The notes beneath the pieces are model-generated. The model made no database searches and was not told the DNA's origin. It worked only from the letters and a program-made list of their open reading frames with translations. The translations under genes were made by a program, and so were the position numbers. Shown here in pieces: positions 25,024 to 32,319 of a DNA stretch of 64,000 bases (positions are counted from its first letter, which is position 1; every line of letters begins with the position of its first letter). Source of the stretch: Halobacteriales archaeon QS_4_66_20 (GTDB lineage: Archaea; Halobacteriota; Halobacteria; Halobacteriales; Haloarculaceae); NCBI GenBank assembly GCA_003021015.1, contig PXRK01000067.1, positions 62,001-126,000 on the forward strand, written 5' to 3'.

Positions 25024-25415
25024 GGGCGCGAGTCGTCATCCGGCGACTCAGGATCCGACGCTGCCGTCCACTCGGGAACCTCGCCATCGTAAAAGGATTC
25101 GTCACTCGGGAGGCCGTCTCCAAGCTTCGGGTCGGGCGGTGTCCGGTCAATCGATGCCCGGAGCAACTTCATGCGGAGTGCGTCCTCACGACCGAGGACT
25201 GCTTCGACAGTGTTGTACTCGATACGGTCGTTGTAATAGGCGTCGCTGAGGCGGCGACGGAACTCCTCGTCGCTTGCGAGGGCTTCGAGTTCGTCTTCGA
25301 GGGCATCAATGAGCAACCGCGTCCGCGAGATATCAAGGACGTCGGCGACGCTGTCAGCGCGTTCGACGAGGGATTTCGGGGCGTTGAAATCGACTCGTGT
25401 TTTCTCTTCCGCCAT
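25020..25415 (-). CDS. Ribbon-helix-helix antitoxin-like regulator
   Basis: A 131-residue protein. The N-terminal 45 residues (EEKTRVDFNAPKSLVERADSV ... RTRLLIDALEDEL) form a CopG/RHH DNA-binding domain. The remainder is acidic and probably unfolded until bound to the PIN partner. It overlaps the toxin by 4 nt and is likely to repress its own promoter through the palindrome at 25420-25440. The ATG at 25415 was chosen over an in-frame TTG one codon earlier. Confidence 0.8.
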   Translation of the reverse strand: MAEEKTRVDFNAPKSLVERADSVADVLDISRTRLLIDALEDELEALASDEEFRRRLSDAYYNDRIEYNTVEAVLGREDALRMKLLRASIDRTPPDPKLGDGLPSDESFYDGEVPEWTAASDPESPDDDSRP

Positions 25416-25419
25416 CAAT

Positions 25420-25440
25420 TATGTGTAGAATTTACACATA
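25420..25440 (-). promoter_or_regulatory. Palindromic operator overlapping the antitoxin promoter
   Basis: TATGTGTA-GAATT-TACACATA is a perfect inverted repeat with 8-nt arms starting 5 nt upstream of the antitoxin ATG. On the minus strand the distal arm TATGTGTAAA occupies the expected TATA position about 25 nt upstream. Binding of an RHH dimer pair here would block transcription, the usual autoregulation of toxin-antitoxin operons. Confidence 0.6.
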
Positions 25441-25533
25441 CTTAGGATTATCGTCGTCTCCCTCCGCACCGACAGCGACAGTACGAGCTGAAAATAAAAG
25501 TGGGGACCCGTCAACGGACCGCAGACAATTCCG

Positions 25534-26295
25534 TCAGGACTGGGGTGGTTCGACTTCGTCAGCAGCCGCGCCGGATTCGTCGACGTCTCCCTGCAACCGC
25601 CGCTCGGCTTCGTCACGGTCCTCCGGATAGCCGACGTCGATGCGCCACCCGTCCAGTCCAATCGCGTCGATGGTCCGACCCGAATGCAACAGCAGGTCGA
25701 CCGCATCCGAGAGTTCGTACTCGTCCCTGTGGGAGGGCTGGACGAGGTGACAGGCGTGGAAGATCGACGGCGTGAACGTGTAGAAGCCGGTCATCACGAG
25801 ATTCGACGGCGGATCGTCGGGCTTCTCGATGACCTCGACGATCTCGCCGTACTTGTTGGTGTCACAAACCCCATAGCGGGAGGCGTCCTCCCACGGCACT
25901 TCCTCGACGAGAAACGCGGCGTCGGTGCGCTGTTCCTGATGGCGTTGGACCACGTCCTGCAGATTCGCCTCAAAGATGTTGTCGCCGAGCATCAGCATGA
26001 AGTCGCCGTCGACGTGATCCTCGGTGGTCAGGAGCGCGTGGGCGAGCCCCTTCTGCTCACGCTGGTGGGTGTACGTGATCGGGATCCCCTCGAACTCGTC
26101 GCCGTAGTGCTGGATGATCTGCTCTTTCTTGTAGCCGACGACGACGACGAGACTGTCGGCGCCAAGCTCGACCAACTGCTCGAAACAGTGCGTGAGAATC
26201 GGTTTCCCATCGACTTCGACCATCCCCTTCGGTTTGTCCTCGGTCAGCGGCCTGAGTCGTGTCCCTTCACCGGCAGCGAGTACAACAGCGTCCAT
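25534..26295 (-). CDS. aglF: Glucose-1-phosphate uridylyl/thymidylyltransferase (AglF-like)
   Basis: A 253-residue nucleotidyltransferase with the N-terminal signature LAAGEGTRLRPLTEDKPKGM, the metal-binding MLGDNIF and a VIEKPDDPPSNLVMTGFYTF block. It makes a UDP- or dTDP-sugar from the sugar 1-phosphate. In Haloferax volcanii AglF acts with AglM to make UDP-glucuronate for S-layer N-glycosylation; here an AglM-like gene lies divergently 217 bp away, which supports the same assignment. The symbol is by homology of role. The acidic tail beyond residue 240 is unconserved. Confidence 0.82.
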   Translation of the reverse strand: MDAVVLAAGEGTRLRPLTEDKPKGMVEVDGKPILTHCFEQLVELGADSLVVVVGYKKEQIIQHYGDEFEGIPITYTHQREQKGLAHALLTTEDHVDGDFMLMLGDNIFEANLQDVVQRHQEQRTDAAFLVEEVPWEDASRYGVCDTNKYGEIVEVIEKPDDPPSNLVMTGFYTFTPSIFHACHLVQPSHRDEYELSDAVDLLLHSGRTIDAIGLDGWRIDVGYPEDRDEAERRLQGDVDESGAAADEVEPPQS

Positions 26296-26320
26296 ACGAA
26301 GGTAGCATCATCTTACCGTA

Positions 26321-26330
26321 ATAAGTATTT
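26321..26330 (-). promoter_or_regulatory. TATA-like box for the aglF-like gene
   Basis: The minus strand reads AAATACTTAT, centred about 30 nt before the ATG at 26295, consistent with a leaderless transcript. Confidence 0.4.
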
Positions 26331-26512
26331 GGGCCTCGTTTTCAACAGGTTTTGAAGAAAATGACGCACGGCCTTCTCTGCGATCCGGACTCACCGCGGG
26401 TCCGAACATGTGTGAAATGGCCCGACCAGGCCAGGCTCGGGGCCGGTATGCGATCAAGCGCTCCTCCCGCGGGGTCGTAACATCTAACATCGAACGCCAA
26501 CCCACTGGTAGT

Positions 26513-27814
26513 ATGGACGTAAGCATCGTCGGCTCCGGCTACGTCGGCACGACCATCGCTGCGTGTCTGGCCAACGTCGACCACCAGGTGACGAACATCG
26601 ACATCGACGAGGACATCGTCGAGTCGCTCAACGCTGGCGAGTCGCCGATCCACGAGCCGGGGCTGTCGGAGCTCGTCAGCGAACACGCAGGCGACCGACT
26701 CACCGCGACGACGAGTTACGCGGGCCTTCCCGAGACGGACATCTCCTTTCTGACGGTCCAGACACCGTCGCGCGAGGACGGCAGCATCGACGTTGGGCCA
26801 CTGAAAACCGCCGCCGAAATGACCGGCGCAGCGCTCGCCGACCTGCCCGAGGGAAAGCGCCACCTCGTCATCATCAAGAGTACGGTCACGCCACCACACG
26901 TCGACACCATTACAGACGCCATCTACGGGGCGGTTCCAGCGGACGTGGCCGACCGGATCAGCGTGGCGATGAACCCCGAATTCATGCGCGAGGGCAGCGC
27001 CGTCGAGGACTTCCAGTCGCCGGAGAAGATGGTGTTCGGAACGACCGATGCGTGGGCAACCGACCGCCTGAAGGCCCTCTACGAACCGATCATCGAGACA
27101 CAGGACCCAGACCTCGTCGAGACAGACCCGCGAACTGCCTCGATGATCAAGTACGCCAACAACGGCTTCCTCGCGGCGAAAGTCAGCCTCATCAACGACA
27201 TCGGGAACATCTGCAAGGAGTTCGACATCGACGGCTACGAGGTTGCCGACGCCATCGGCCTCGACGACCGCATCAGTGAGCAGTTTCTGCGCTCGGGTGT
27301 AGGGTTCGGGGGCAGCTGTTTTCCGAAAGACGCCGCGGCAATCGTCGCGGAAGCACGGGAAAGCGGCTACGAGTCGCTGATGCTCTCTGCGGCGCTGGAC
27401 CTCAACGAGCACCAACCGGGCCGCCTGCTCGAACTGGTCGACGACCACGTCGACGTGAACGGCAAACGCGTCGCCGTCCTCGGACTCGCGTTCAAACCTG
27501 GCACCGACGACACGCGGAACTCGCGCGCTGTACCAGTAATCGAAGAACTCCGCGAGCGCGGCGCCGATGTCGTCGCTTACGACCCCGTTGCTGTCAGTGA
27601 TATGCGGGAGCGTTATCCGAACCTATCGTTTACCGCGGCCGACTCCGCTCGGGAGGCGCTCGCTGGCGCGCACGCAGTCGTGGTCGTCACTGACTGGGAC
27701 GAGTTCGCGACCCTCGACGAGGAATTCGACGAGATGGCGACACCCGTCGTCGTCGACGGTCGGCGGACCATCGAGCGCCGCGAAGGCCTCTTTTACGAAG
27801 GTCTCACGTGGTGA
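26513..27814 (+). CDS. aglM: UDP-glucose 6-dehydrogenase (AglM-like)
   Basis: A 433-residue NAD-dependent UDP-sugar dehydrogenase that oxidises the C6 hydroxyl of UDP-glucose to UDP-glucuronate. The NAD loop is GSGYVGTTIA (residues 7-16), the catalytic lysine is K213 (MIKYANNGF), and the catalytic cysteine is C269 in GVGFGGSCFPKD. The C-terminal UDP-binding domain carries LAFKPGTDDTRNS. In Haloferax the homologue AglM supplies glucuronate for N-linked glycans. The ATG at 26513 precedes the Rossmann loop; upstream in-frame codons are not conserved. Confidence 0.9.
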   Translation: MDVSIVGSGYVGTTIAACLANVDHQVTNIDIDEDIVESLNAGESPIHEPGLSELVSEHAGDRLTATTSYAGLPETDISFLTVQTPSREDGSIDVGPLKTAAEMTGAALADLPEGKRHLVIIKSTVTPPHVDTITDAIYGAVPADVADRISVAMNPEFMREGSAVEDFQSPEKMVFGTTDAWATDRLKALYEPIIETQDPDLVETDPRTASMIKYANNGFLAAKVSLINDIGNICKEFDIDGYEVADAIGLDDRISEQFLRSGVGFGGSCFPKDAAAIVAEARESGYESLMLSAALDLNEHQPGRLLELVDDHVDVNGKRVAVLGLAFKPGTDDTRNSRAVPVIEELRERGADVVAYDPVAVSDMRERYPNLSFTAADSAREALAGAHAVVVVTDWDEFATLDEEFDEMATPVVVDGRRTIERREGLFYEGLTW

Positions 27815-27845
27815 GAGACGAGTAGGACGGAATTGAAATACGCGC

Positions 27846-27861
27846 ATACACCCGGACGTGA
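27846..27861 (+). repeat. Solitary 16-nt palindromic-element left end
   Basis: ATACACCCGGACGTGA, identical to the left end of the 9601 element, lies 31 nt after the aglM-like stop codon, without a right partner. Confidence 0.55.
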
Positions 27862-27932
27862 CTCTATAATGCGACGCGTCAACCAGGCAGGTTCGGCCAA
27901 CAGTTAAGTTCGCCTCACGAGTCCTCCAAAGC

Positions 27933-28898
27933 ATGACAGACAGCCACAACGCTCTCGTTCATCACTCGATCTGGGGCACCCACTGGATTCCCGCTGGGGA
28001 CCTCGAAGCCGCAATTACGGAGCGCCTCCCGGAGGTCCAGCTCGACGTCGCGCGGACCCCCAGCGAGTCGGCCACCCTGATCGAAGATGCCGAAATTCTG
28101 CTGTCGTCGTTTGCCGAGCCCTCGCTACTCGACCGAGCGAAGAACCTGGAGTGGATCCAGGCGATGAGCGCCGGCGTCGACACACTCGACCTCGACGACC
28201 TGCGCACGCGGGACGTACTGCTGACTAGCGCCGCCGGCGCCCACGCACAGCCCATTGCCGAGCAGACCCTCGGGTACATGCTCACCTTCGAGCGCCGCCT
28301 CGACGACGCCATCGAGATGCGCCGGTCCGGCTCCTGGGAGCGATTCACCGGCGGCGAACTCGCCGGGAAAACACTGGGAATCGTCGGCCTCGGCGAGATC
28401 GGCCGCCGCACCGCGACCTTTGCCGACGCCATCGGCATGGACGTCGTCGGCAGCAAGCGCGACACTGATGTCGAGATTCCGGGCGTCGACCGCATCCACC
28501 CCCCAGACGAACTCGAATCGGTCCTCGTGGAATCCGACTACCTGCTCGTCGCGTGCCCGCTGACCGAGGAGACGCGCGGCCTGATCGGACGGATCGAACT
28601 CGGGGTGCTGCCCGACCACGCGGTGCTGCTCAACGTCGCCCGCGGCGAGGTCGTCGAGCAGGACGCGCTCGTGAGTGCACTGCAGTGGGGCGTGATCAGG
28701 GGCGCGGCGCTGGACGTGTTCGCACAGGAACCGCTGCCCGCCGACTCGCCACTGTGGGACCTCTCGAACGTGCTCCTCACGCCGCACAACGCTGGCGTAT
28801 CGCCCCAGCTGCCCGACCGGACGGCCGAGATTTTCGCCGACAACTACGAAGCTTACGCGGCTGGCGACCTCGATGCTCTGCGAAATCGGGTGCTGTGA
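27933..28898 (+). CDS. D-2-hydroxyacid dehydrogenase
   Basis: A 321-residue NAD(P)-dependent oxidoreductase. The dinucleotide loop is GIVGLGEIGRR (about 148-158). Catalytic residues follow the family pattern: Arg in NVARGEVV, Glu in FAQEPLP and His in LTPHNAG. The N-terminal catalytic domain includes EWIQAMSAGVDTLD. Substrate cannot be assigned (glycerate, lactate and phosphoglycerate dehydrogenases share the fold). The last base of its TGA is the first base of a palindromic element that fills the gap to the next gene. Confidence 0.88.
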   Translation: MTDSHNALVHHSIWGTHWIPAGDLEAAITERLPEVQLDVARTPSESATLIEDAEILLSSFAEPSLLDRAKNLEWIQAMSAGVDTLDLDDLRTRDVLLTSAAGAHAQPIAEQTLGYMLTFERRLDDAIEMRRSGSWERFTGGELAGKTLGIVGLGEIGRRTATFADAIGMDVVGSKRDTDVEIPGVDRIHPPDELESVLVESDYLLVACPLTEETRGLIGRIELGVLPDHAVLLNVARGEVVEQDALVSALQWGVIRGAALDVFAQEPLPADSPLWDLSNVLLTPHNAGVSPQLPDRTAEIFADNYEAYAAGDLDALRNRVL

Positions 28899-28990
28899 TA
28901 CGGTCGTTCGTGATTCGTTATCTACGAGTATCGACCGTGAGACCCCTGAGTTGTGTCGAGATGGCGTACCCGAATCACGTCCGGGTGTAT
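28898..28990 (-). repeat. Family-B1 palindromic element, 93 bp, filling a convergent gene gap
   Basis: Starts ATACGGTCGTTCGTGA on the last base of the dehydrogenase stop and ends TCACGTCCGGGTGTAT one base before the ferritin-like stop codon. The interior is the inverse of the 9601 element, shortened. The left end belongs to a different end subtype, so the two ends pair only partly. Confidence 0.8.
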
Positions 28991-28991
28991 A

Positions 28992-29447
28992 TCAGTCGTT
29001 CTGGTACTCCGTCTGGAACCCGCGGAACTCGGTCCGGTGGGCCTCCTCGTCGGCGAGGATCGTCACCGCCAGGTCCTCGGTCACGGGGTCGTCCGCCTCC
29101 TCAGCGGCGTCGATCAGGTCGCGGTAGGTCGATATCGCATCCTCCTCGGCGTCGATCACCCCATTAATGACCGAGATCACGTTCGTCGAGTCCCCCGGCG
29201 GCTGGAGCGACTCCTGCCGGGCGGTGAACTCCAGGGACCCGGGTGGGCGGGCGTCGAGTTGCTTGAGCCGGTTGCCGAGCTGCTCGGCATGGCCCAGCTC
29301 CTCCTGAATGTCGGCCTGGAGGCTCTCCTTGATCTCCTCGGCGCGAACGCCGTCGAGGACGATGGCGTTTGTCTGGTAGTTCATCACGGTCTCGATCTCG
29401 TCGCTGTAGGCCTTCCGCAACAGTTCGATAACCTGATCGGAGGACAT
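28992..29447 (-). CDS. Ferritin-like domain protein
   Basis: A 151-residue four-helix protein. Two metal-binding Glu/His helix pairs are visible: EIETVMNYQT and EELGHAEQLGNRL in the first half, DAEEDAISTYRDLI and ILADEEAHRTEF in the second, the diiron pattern of the ferritin superfamily. It may store iron or act as an oxidase; it is not a Dps by motif. The start at 29447 (MSSDQVIELLRKAY) gives the family length. The longer frame to 29492 has an unrelated N-terminus. Confidence 0.8.
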   Translation of the reverse strand: MSSDQVIELLRKAYSDEIETVMNYQTNAIVLDGVRAEEIKESLQADIQEELGHAEQLGNRLKQLDARPPGSLEFTARQESLQPPGDSTNVISVINGVIDAEEDAISTYRDLIDAAEEADDPVTEDLAVTILADEEAHRTEFRGFQTEYQND

Positions 29448-30073
29448 ACCGTTCTGACGTTCGGATCGAGCACCAAAGTGGGTTCTTACCACCTAGTTGC
29501 CGCCACGGGTTCTCAATGCTGTTTTTCTACTTTTTCTCTATATCAAACCATAGACAGTCACTACTTTCTCCTATTAACAAATATAAGGTAAGAAAATACC
29601 TAATTCTACACTAGACAGAAATTTTAACAGTACCTCTCAGTAAGTGGAGAATGGGATGGCACCCAAAACAATCGGAGGCACCGAGGAGACTCCGATCGAC
29701 ACAGCGACGCGTGTCCCACCTGCTGCATATGCGGAAGACAAAAAGGGGGTGACATCGGACAGGAGGCAGGGCACATCCGTCGCGACGACAACGCGAGTTC
29801 CGTGATGGCTGGCGGGCACGCGAGGCATCCATTCATGCTTCGGGACACCGGTGGGGAACGACCGGCGACGGTCGTCCCGTGGTAGCCCGGATGCCGATCG
29901 CGCCCGTCCGAGCGATACACGGAACGCCTCCGTGCCTTTTGCGGTTTTCCGGACGGTACCACGTCCTCTCGTTTCTCTCCTTCGGTCGTCCAACAGTATG
30001 AGTTCTGCAAGAGCCAAACAGCGACGGTGCGAGTGTCGGTAGTTTTTTGTATTACTTCGAGTTATGTCGAACC
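29448..30073. other. Long gene-poor stretch, AT-rich at its left end
   Basis: About 626 bases without a convincing gene. The part 29515-29640 is markedly AT-rich for this genome. A 49-codon frame at 29656-29805 (MAPKTIGGTEETPIDTATRV...) has a TATA-like AAATTTTAAC about 33 nt upstream but no family similarity. Several overlapping frames on the other strand (29624-30089) look like chance: Arg-rich, inconsistent composition. The region could be a decayed gene or an insertion scar. Confidence 0.4.
30043..30056 (+). promoter_or_regulatory. TATA-like box for the HTH-CBS gene
   Basis: TTTTTTGTATTACT is centred about 25 nt before the ATG at 30074, fitting a leaderless transcript. Confidence 0.45.
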
Positions 30074-30616
30074 ATGGAGCTACCGACACCCGAGGATCTC
30101 CGCCAGCGGCGGACGGATCTCGGGCTCACGCAGAGCAAACTCGCCGAGCAGGCGGACGTCTCCCAGCCATTAATCGCACGCATCGAGGGCGGCGACGTCG
30201 ATCCACGGCTGTCGACGCTGCGGCGGATCGTCAACGCACTCCAGGAGGCCGAGGGCGGCCTGTTGCGGGCTGAAGACCTGATGAACACGCCGATCGTCAG
30301 CGTGCCGCCGGACGCCAGCGTGCGCGAGGCCACCGAGGTGATGGACGAGAAGGGCTACTCCCAGATCCCGGTCGTTCGCGACGGGTCGCCCCAGGGGTTG
30401 ATCGGGACCTCGGACATCAGACAGCGCTCGGAGGAGAACGTCGGGGACCTGCCCGTGGCCAAGGTGATGCACGAGTCGATCAGCATCGTCGAACCGGACG
30501 CGACGATCGACACCGTCGACGCCCACCTCGACCACAACGATGCCGTGCTGGTGGTCGAGGACGGCCGCACTGTCGGGATCATCACCGAGGCCGACATCGC
30601 CCGCCACATCTCCTGA
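30074..30616 (+). CDS. XRE-family HTH regulator with tandem CBS domains
   Basis: A 180-residue protein. Residues 1-60 are a Cro/C1-type helix-turn-helix (LRQRRTDLGLTQSKLAEQADVSQPLIARIE). Residues 70-180 are two CBS motifs (EDLMNTPIVSVPPDASVREA and VAKVMHESISIVEPDATI), which usually bind adenosyl nucleotides. The combination suggests a transcription factor that senses energy or SAM-type ligands; it is frequent in archaea. Ligand and targets are unknown. It converges on the phosphatase gene. Confidence 0.85.
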   Translation: MELPTPEDLRQRRTDLGLTQSKLAEQADVSQPLIARIEGGDVDPRLSTLRRIVNALQEAEGGLLRAEDLMNTPIVSVPPDASVREATEVMDEKGYSQIPVVRDGSPQGLIGTSDIRQRSEENVGDLPVAKVMHESISIVEPDATIDTVDAHLDHNDAVLVVEDGRTVGIITEADIARHIS

Positions 30617-30638
30617 ACGCGCTCTCTCATAATCAGTA

Positions 30639-31580
30639 TCAGTCTGCCGGTCCTTCCGCGTCGACAGCGTCGGGCAGCGAGAACTCGTGGGTCATGACCT
30701 CGCCGTCAGCGTCCCGGCCGAGCGCGACAATTCTCTCAGGCGTCTCGACAAGCACCGCCTCCCCACCGTCCTTGCGCCGGTTTTTCCGGATGACGTTCTC
30801 GCAGATGACGTTCCCCTCCCGGACCGGGTACCGCTGAACAGTGTGACCGACGACCTGCGGCGGTGCCTCCACGGGCATGTACTCGAAGTCGAGCCAGGCG
30901 ATGCCCGCGTCCGGGCCGCGCCCGGTGTGGCCGTCGAACCCGAACACGGCAGGGTAGGCGTCCGTAATCGACGACTGGACGTCGGCGTCCTCGCCGGTGC
31001 CGACCGCTTCCCGGAGATCGTCTGCAGCGGCCACGAGGTCGTCGTTCACTGCCCCTGGGTCGTACTGTTCGGGCCGGCCGGCGTGCGCGTAGACGAAGTT
31101 GTACCCCTCGTACGCAGCGACGACGTGGCCGTCCCCGATCACCTGGAGGAGCTGTCTCCGGTCCTCGGGCGTCCGCTCGGCGGAGTACCAGTCTTCCCAG
31201 CCGTAGACGTCCGGCGTCAGCATCCCGAGTTCGTGGTTGCCGACGGTGATCCGGACGTGTCCCGGCGGCGCCTGGCGGGCGAGGCGTGCGGCCATCTCGA
31301 CGACCTGCTGGCTGTGGGCGCCGCGGTCGACGAGGTCGCCGTTGAACACGAGCACGTACGCCTCGCCACCGACCCACTGCAGGCGGCGGGCGGCGTCGGT
31401 CTCGACGATCGGCTCGTACTCGGGGTGGTCCGACAGCGTCAGCAGCGCGCTCCGCGCCGATCGGAGGTTGCCGTGGATGTCGCTGACGCTGACGATGGCC
31501 GGCGGCGCGTCCGTCTCCAGCGCGGCGACGCCGTCCCGCTGTGGGGGCAACACGGGGTCGCAGTCCAGTTGATCTAGCAC
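30639..31580 (-). CDS. PPP-family metallophosphatase
   Basis: A 313-residue calcineurin-like phosphatase with all core motifs: SDIHGN (D34, H36), NGDLVDRG, VGNHELG, and later VYAHAGRP and VVGHTVQ histidines. The GDxVDRG form places it among PPP-type Ser/Thr or diadenosine-tetraphosphate phosphatases. The start is a GTG at 31580 with the strong ribosome site GGAGGAG 6 nt upstream. An ATG at 31628 overlaps the likely TATA box ATATGTG and is therefore rejected. Confidence 0.85.
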   Translation of the reverse strand: MLDQLDCDPVLPPQRDGVAALETDAPPAIVSVSDIHGNLRSARSALLTLSDHPEYEPIVETDAARRLQWVGGEAYVLVFNGDLVDRGAHSQQVVEMAARLARQAPPGHVRITVGNHELGMLTPDVYGWEDWYSAERTPEDRRQLLQVIGDGHVVAAYEGYNFVYAHAGRPEQYDPGAVNDDLVAAADDLREAVGTGEDADVQSSITDAYPAVFGFDGHTGRGPDAGIAWLDFEYMPVEAPPQVVGHTVQRYPVREGNVICENVIRKNRRKDGGEAVLVETPERIVALGRDADGEVMTHEFSLPDAVDAEGPAD

Positions 31581-31652
31581 CTGAGCTCCTCCGCCTACTC
31601 TATCCCCCGTAACAGGGCCACCACACATATACGCAACGGGAGGAATCCGAAG

Positions 31653-31919
31653 TTGAGTTGGGGCTTGATCCGGCAACTCGCCGTGCTGGCGCTGGCGGTG
31701 GTGTACGACCTGTGGTCGGGGGCCGTCGCCGGCACCGTCGCCATCGTCGGCCACGTCGTCGCGGTCCTCGTTGTGACTGGTCTCTCCGCTACGCTGCTGT
31801 CAGTTCGACAGAACAGGTCCCGGGCGGTCGACGCTTATACTGTCGAACGTGATTTGCCTACGTCATCTCGACACAACTCGGGACTGTCAGGGTCGATATT
31901 CGTTGATATCGTGTCCTGA
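31653..31919 (+). CDS. Possible small membrane protein whose C-terminus is encoded by a repeat element
   Basis: An 88-residue frame starting at TTG with GGGAGGA 8 nt upstream. Residues 7-55 form two hydrophobic segments (IRQLAVLALAVVYDLW and TVAIVGHVVAVLVVTGLSAT). From residue about 62 on, the sequence (YTVERDLPTSSRHNSG...) is translated from the B1 palindromic element at 31837-31947, which also supplies the stop codon. If real, the gene has had its original 3' end replaced by the element. No family recognised. Confidence 0.4.
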   Translation: MSWGLIRQLAVLALAVVYDLWSGAVAGTVAIVGHVVAVLVVTGLSATLLSVRQNRSRAVDAYTVERDLPTSSRHNSGLSGSIFVDIVS

Positions 31920-31947
31920 CATCTAACAGAGTCACGTCCGACAGTAT
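31837..31947 (+). repeat. Family-B1 palindromic element, 111 bp
   Basis: Left end ATACTGTCGAACGTGA, right end TCACGTCCGACAGTAT (one mismatch in the 16-bp pairing). The interior equals the 9601 element. Its right end touches the stop codon of the minus-strand gene at 31947. Confidence 0.85.
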
Positions 31948-32120
31948 TAGTCCGACTGAATCTCCTGGAACTGGTCGAGGAGCTCTTCCGTGGATTCGCC
32001 GCCTTCGTACTCGACGCTTCCCTCGTACACCGTCCGCTCGTCGTCGAAACTGGCGTCCACTTCGCTGTTTTTGCGCTCTCGGCGCTCATGCTCCTCTTCG
32101 TCGTATGCTCCCATCGACAT
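31947..32120 (-). CDS. Small acidic haloarchaeal protein (DUF5786-like)
   Basis: A 57-residue protein beginning MSMGAYDEEEHERRERKNSE and ending LLDQFQEIQSD. The highly charged pattern with YEGSVEYEGGESTEELL is that of a small conserved haloarchaeal family (DUF5786 as I recall). No catalytic motif. Its TAA stop overlaps the right end of the B1 element. Function unknown. Confidence 0.7.
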   Translation of the reverse strand: MSMGAYDEEEHERRERKNSEVDASFDDERTVYEGSVEYEGGESTEELLDQFQEIQSD

Positions 32121-32319
32121 TGTGTGACACACTCAAGCTATGTCGTTAGTGATTATCAATGTAACGGTCACTTCACGACGAATTGACGATTGTTCGTGAA
32201 ACTACCGGGGATACGAAAACATATCGTGGATTTAGGCGGTGTAGAAGTGGATGAATGCAAACTATTACACGGAGAAATGAAATTATCTTCGAGCCTGGAG
32301 AACGAGTCAGCACTCGACC

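Noticed and set aside
29624-30089. Overlapping minus-strand frames in the 29.4-30.1 kb gap
   Set aside because: They are Arg/Ser/Pro-rich, differ in each frame, lack ribosome sites and match no family pattern.
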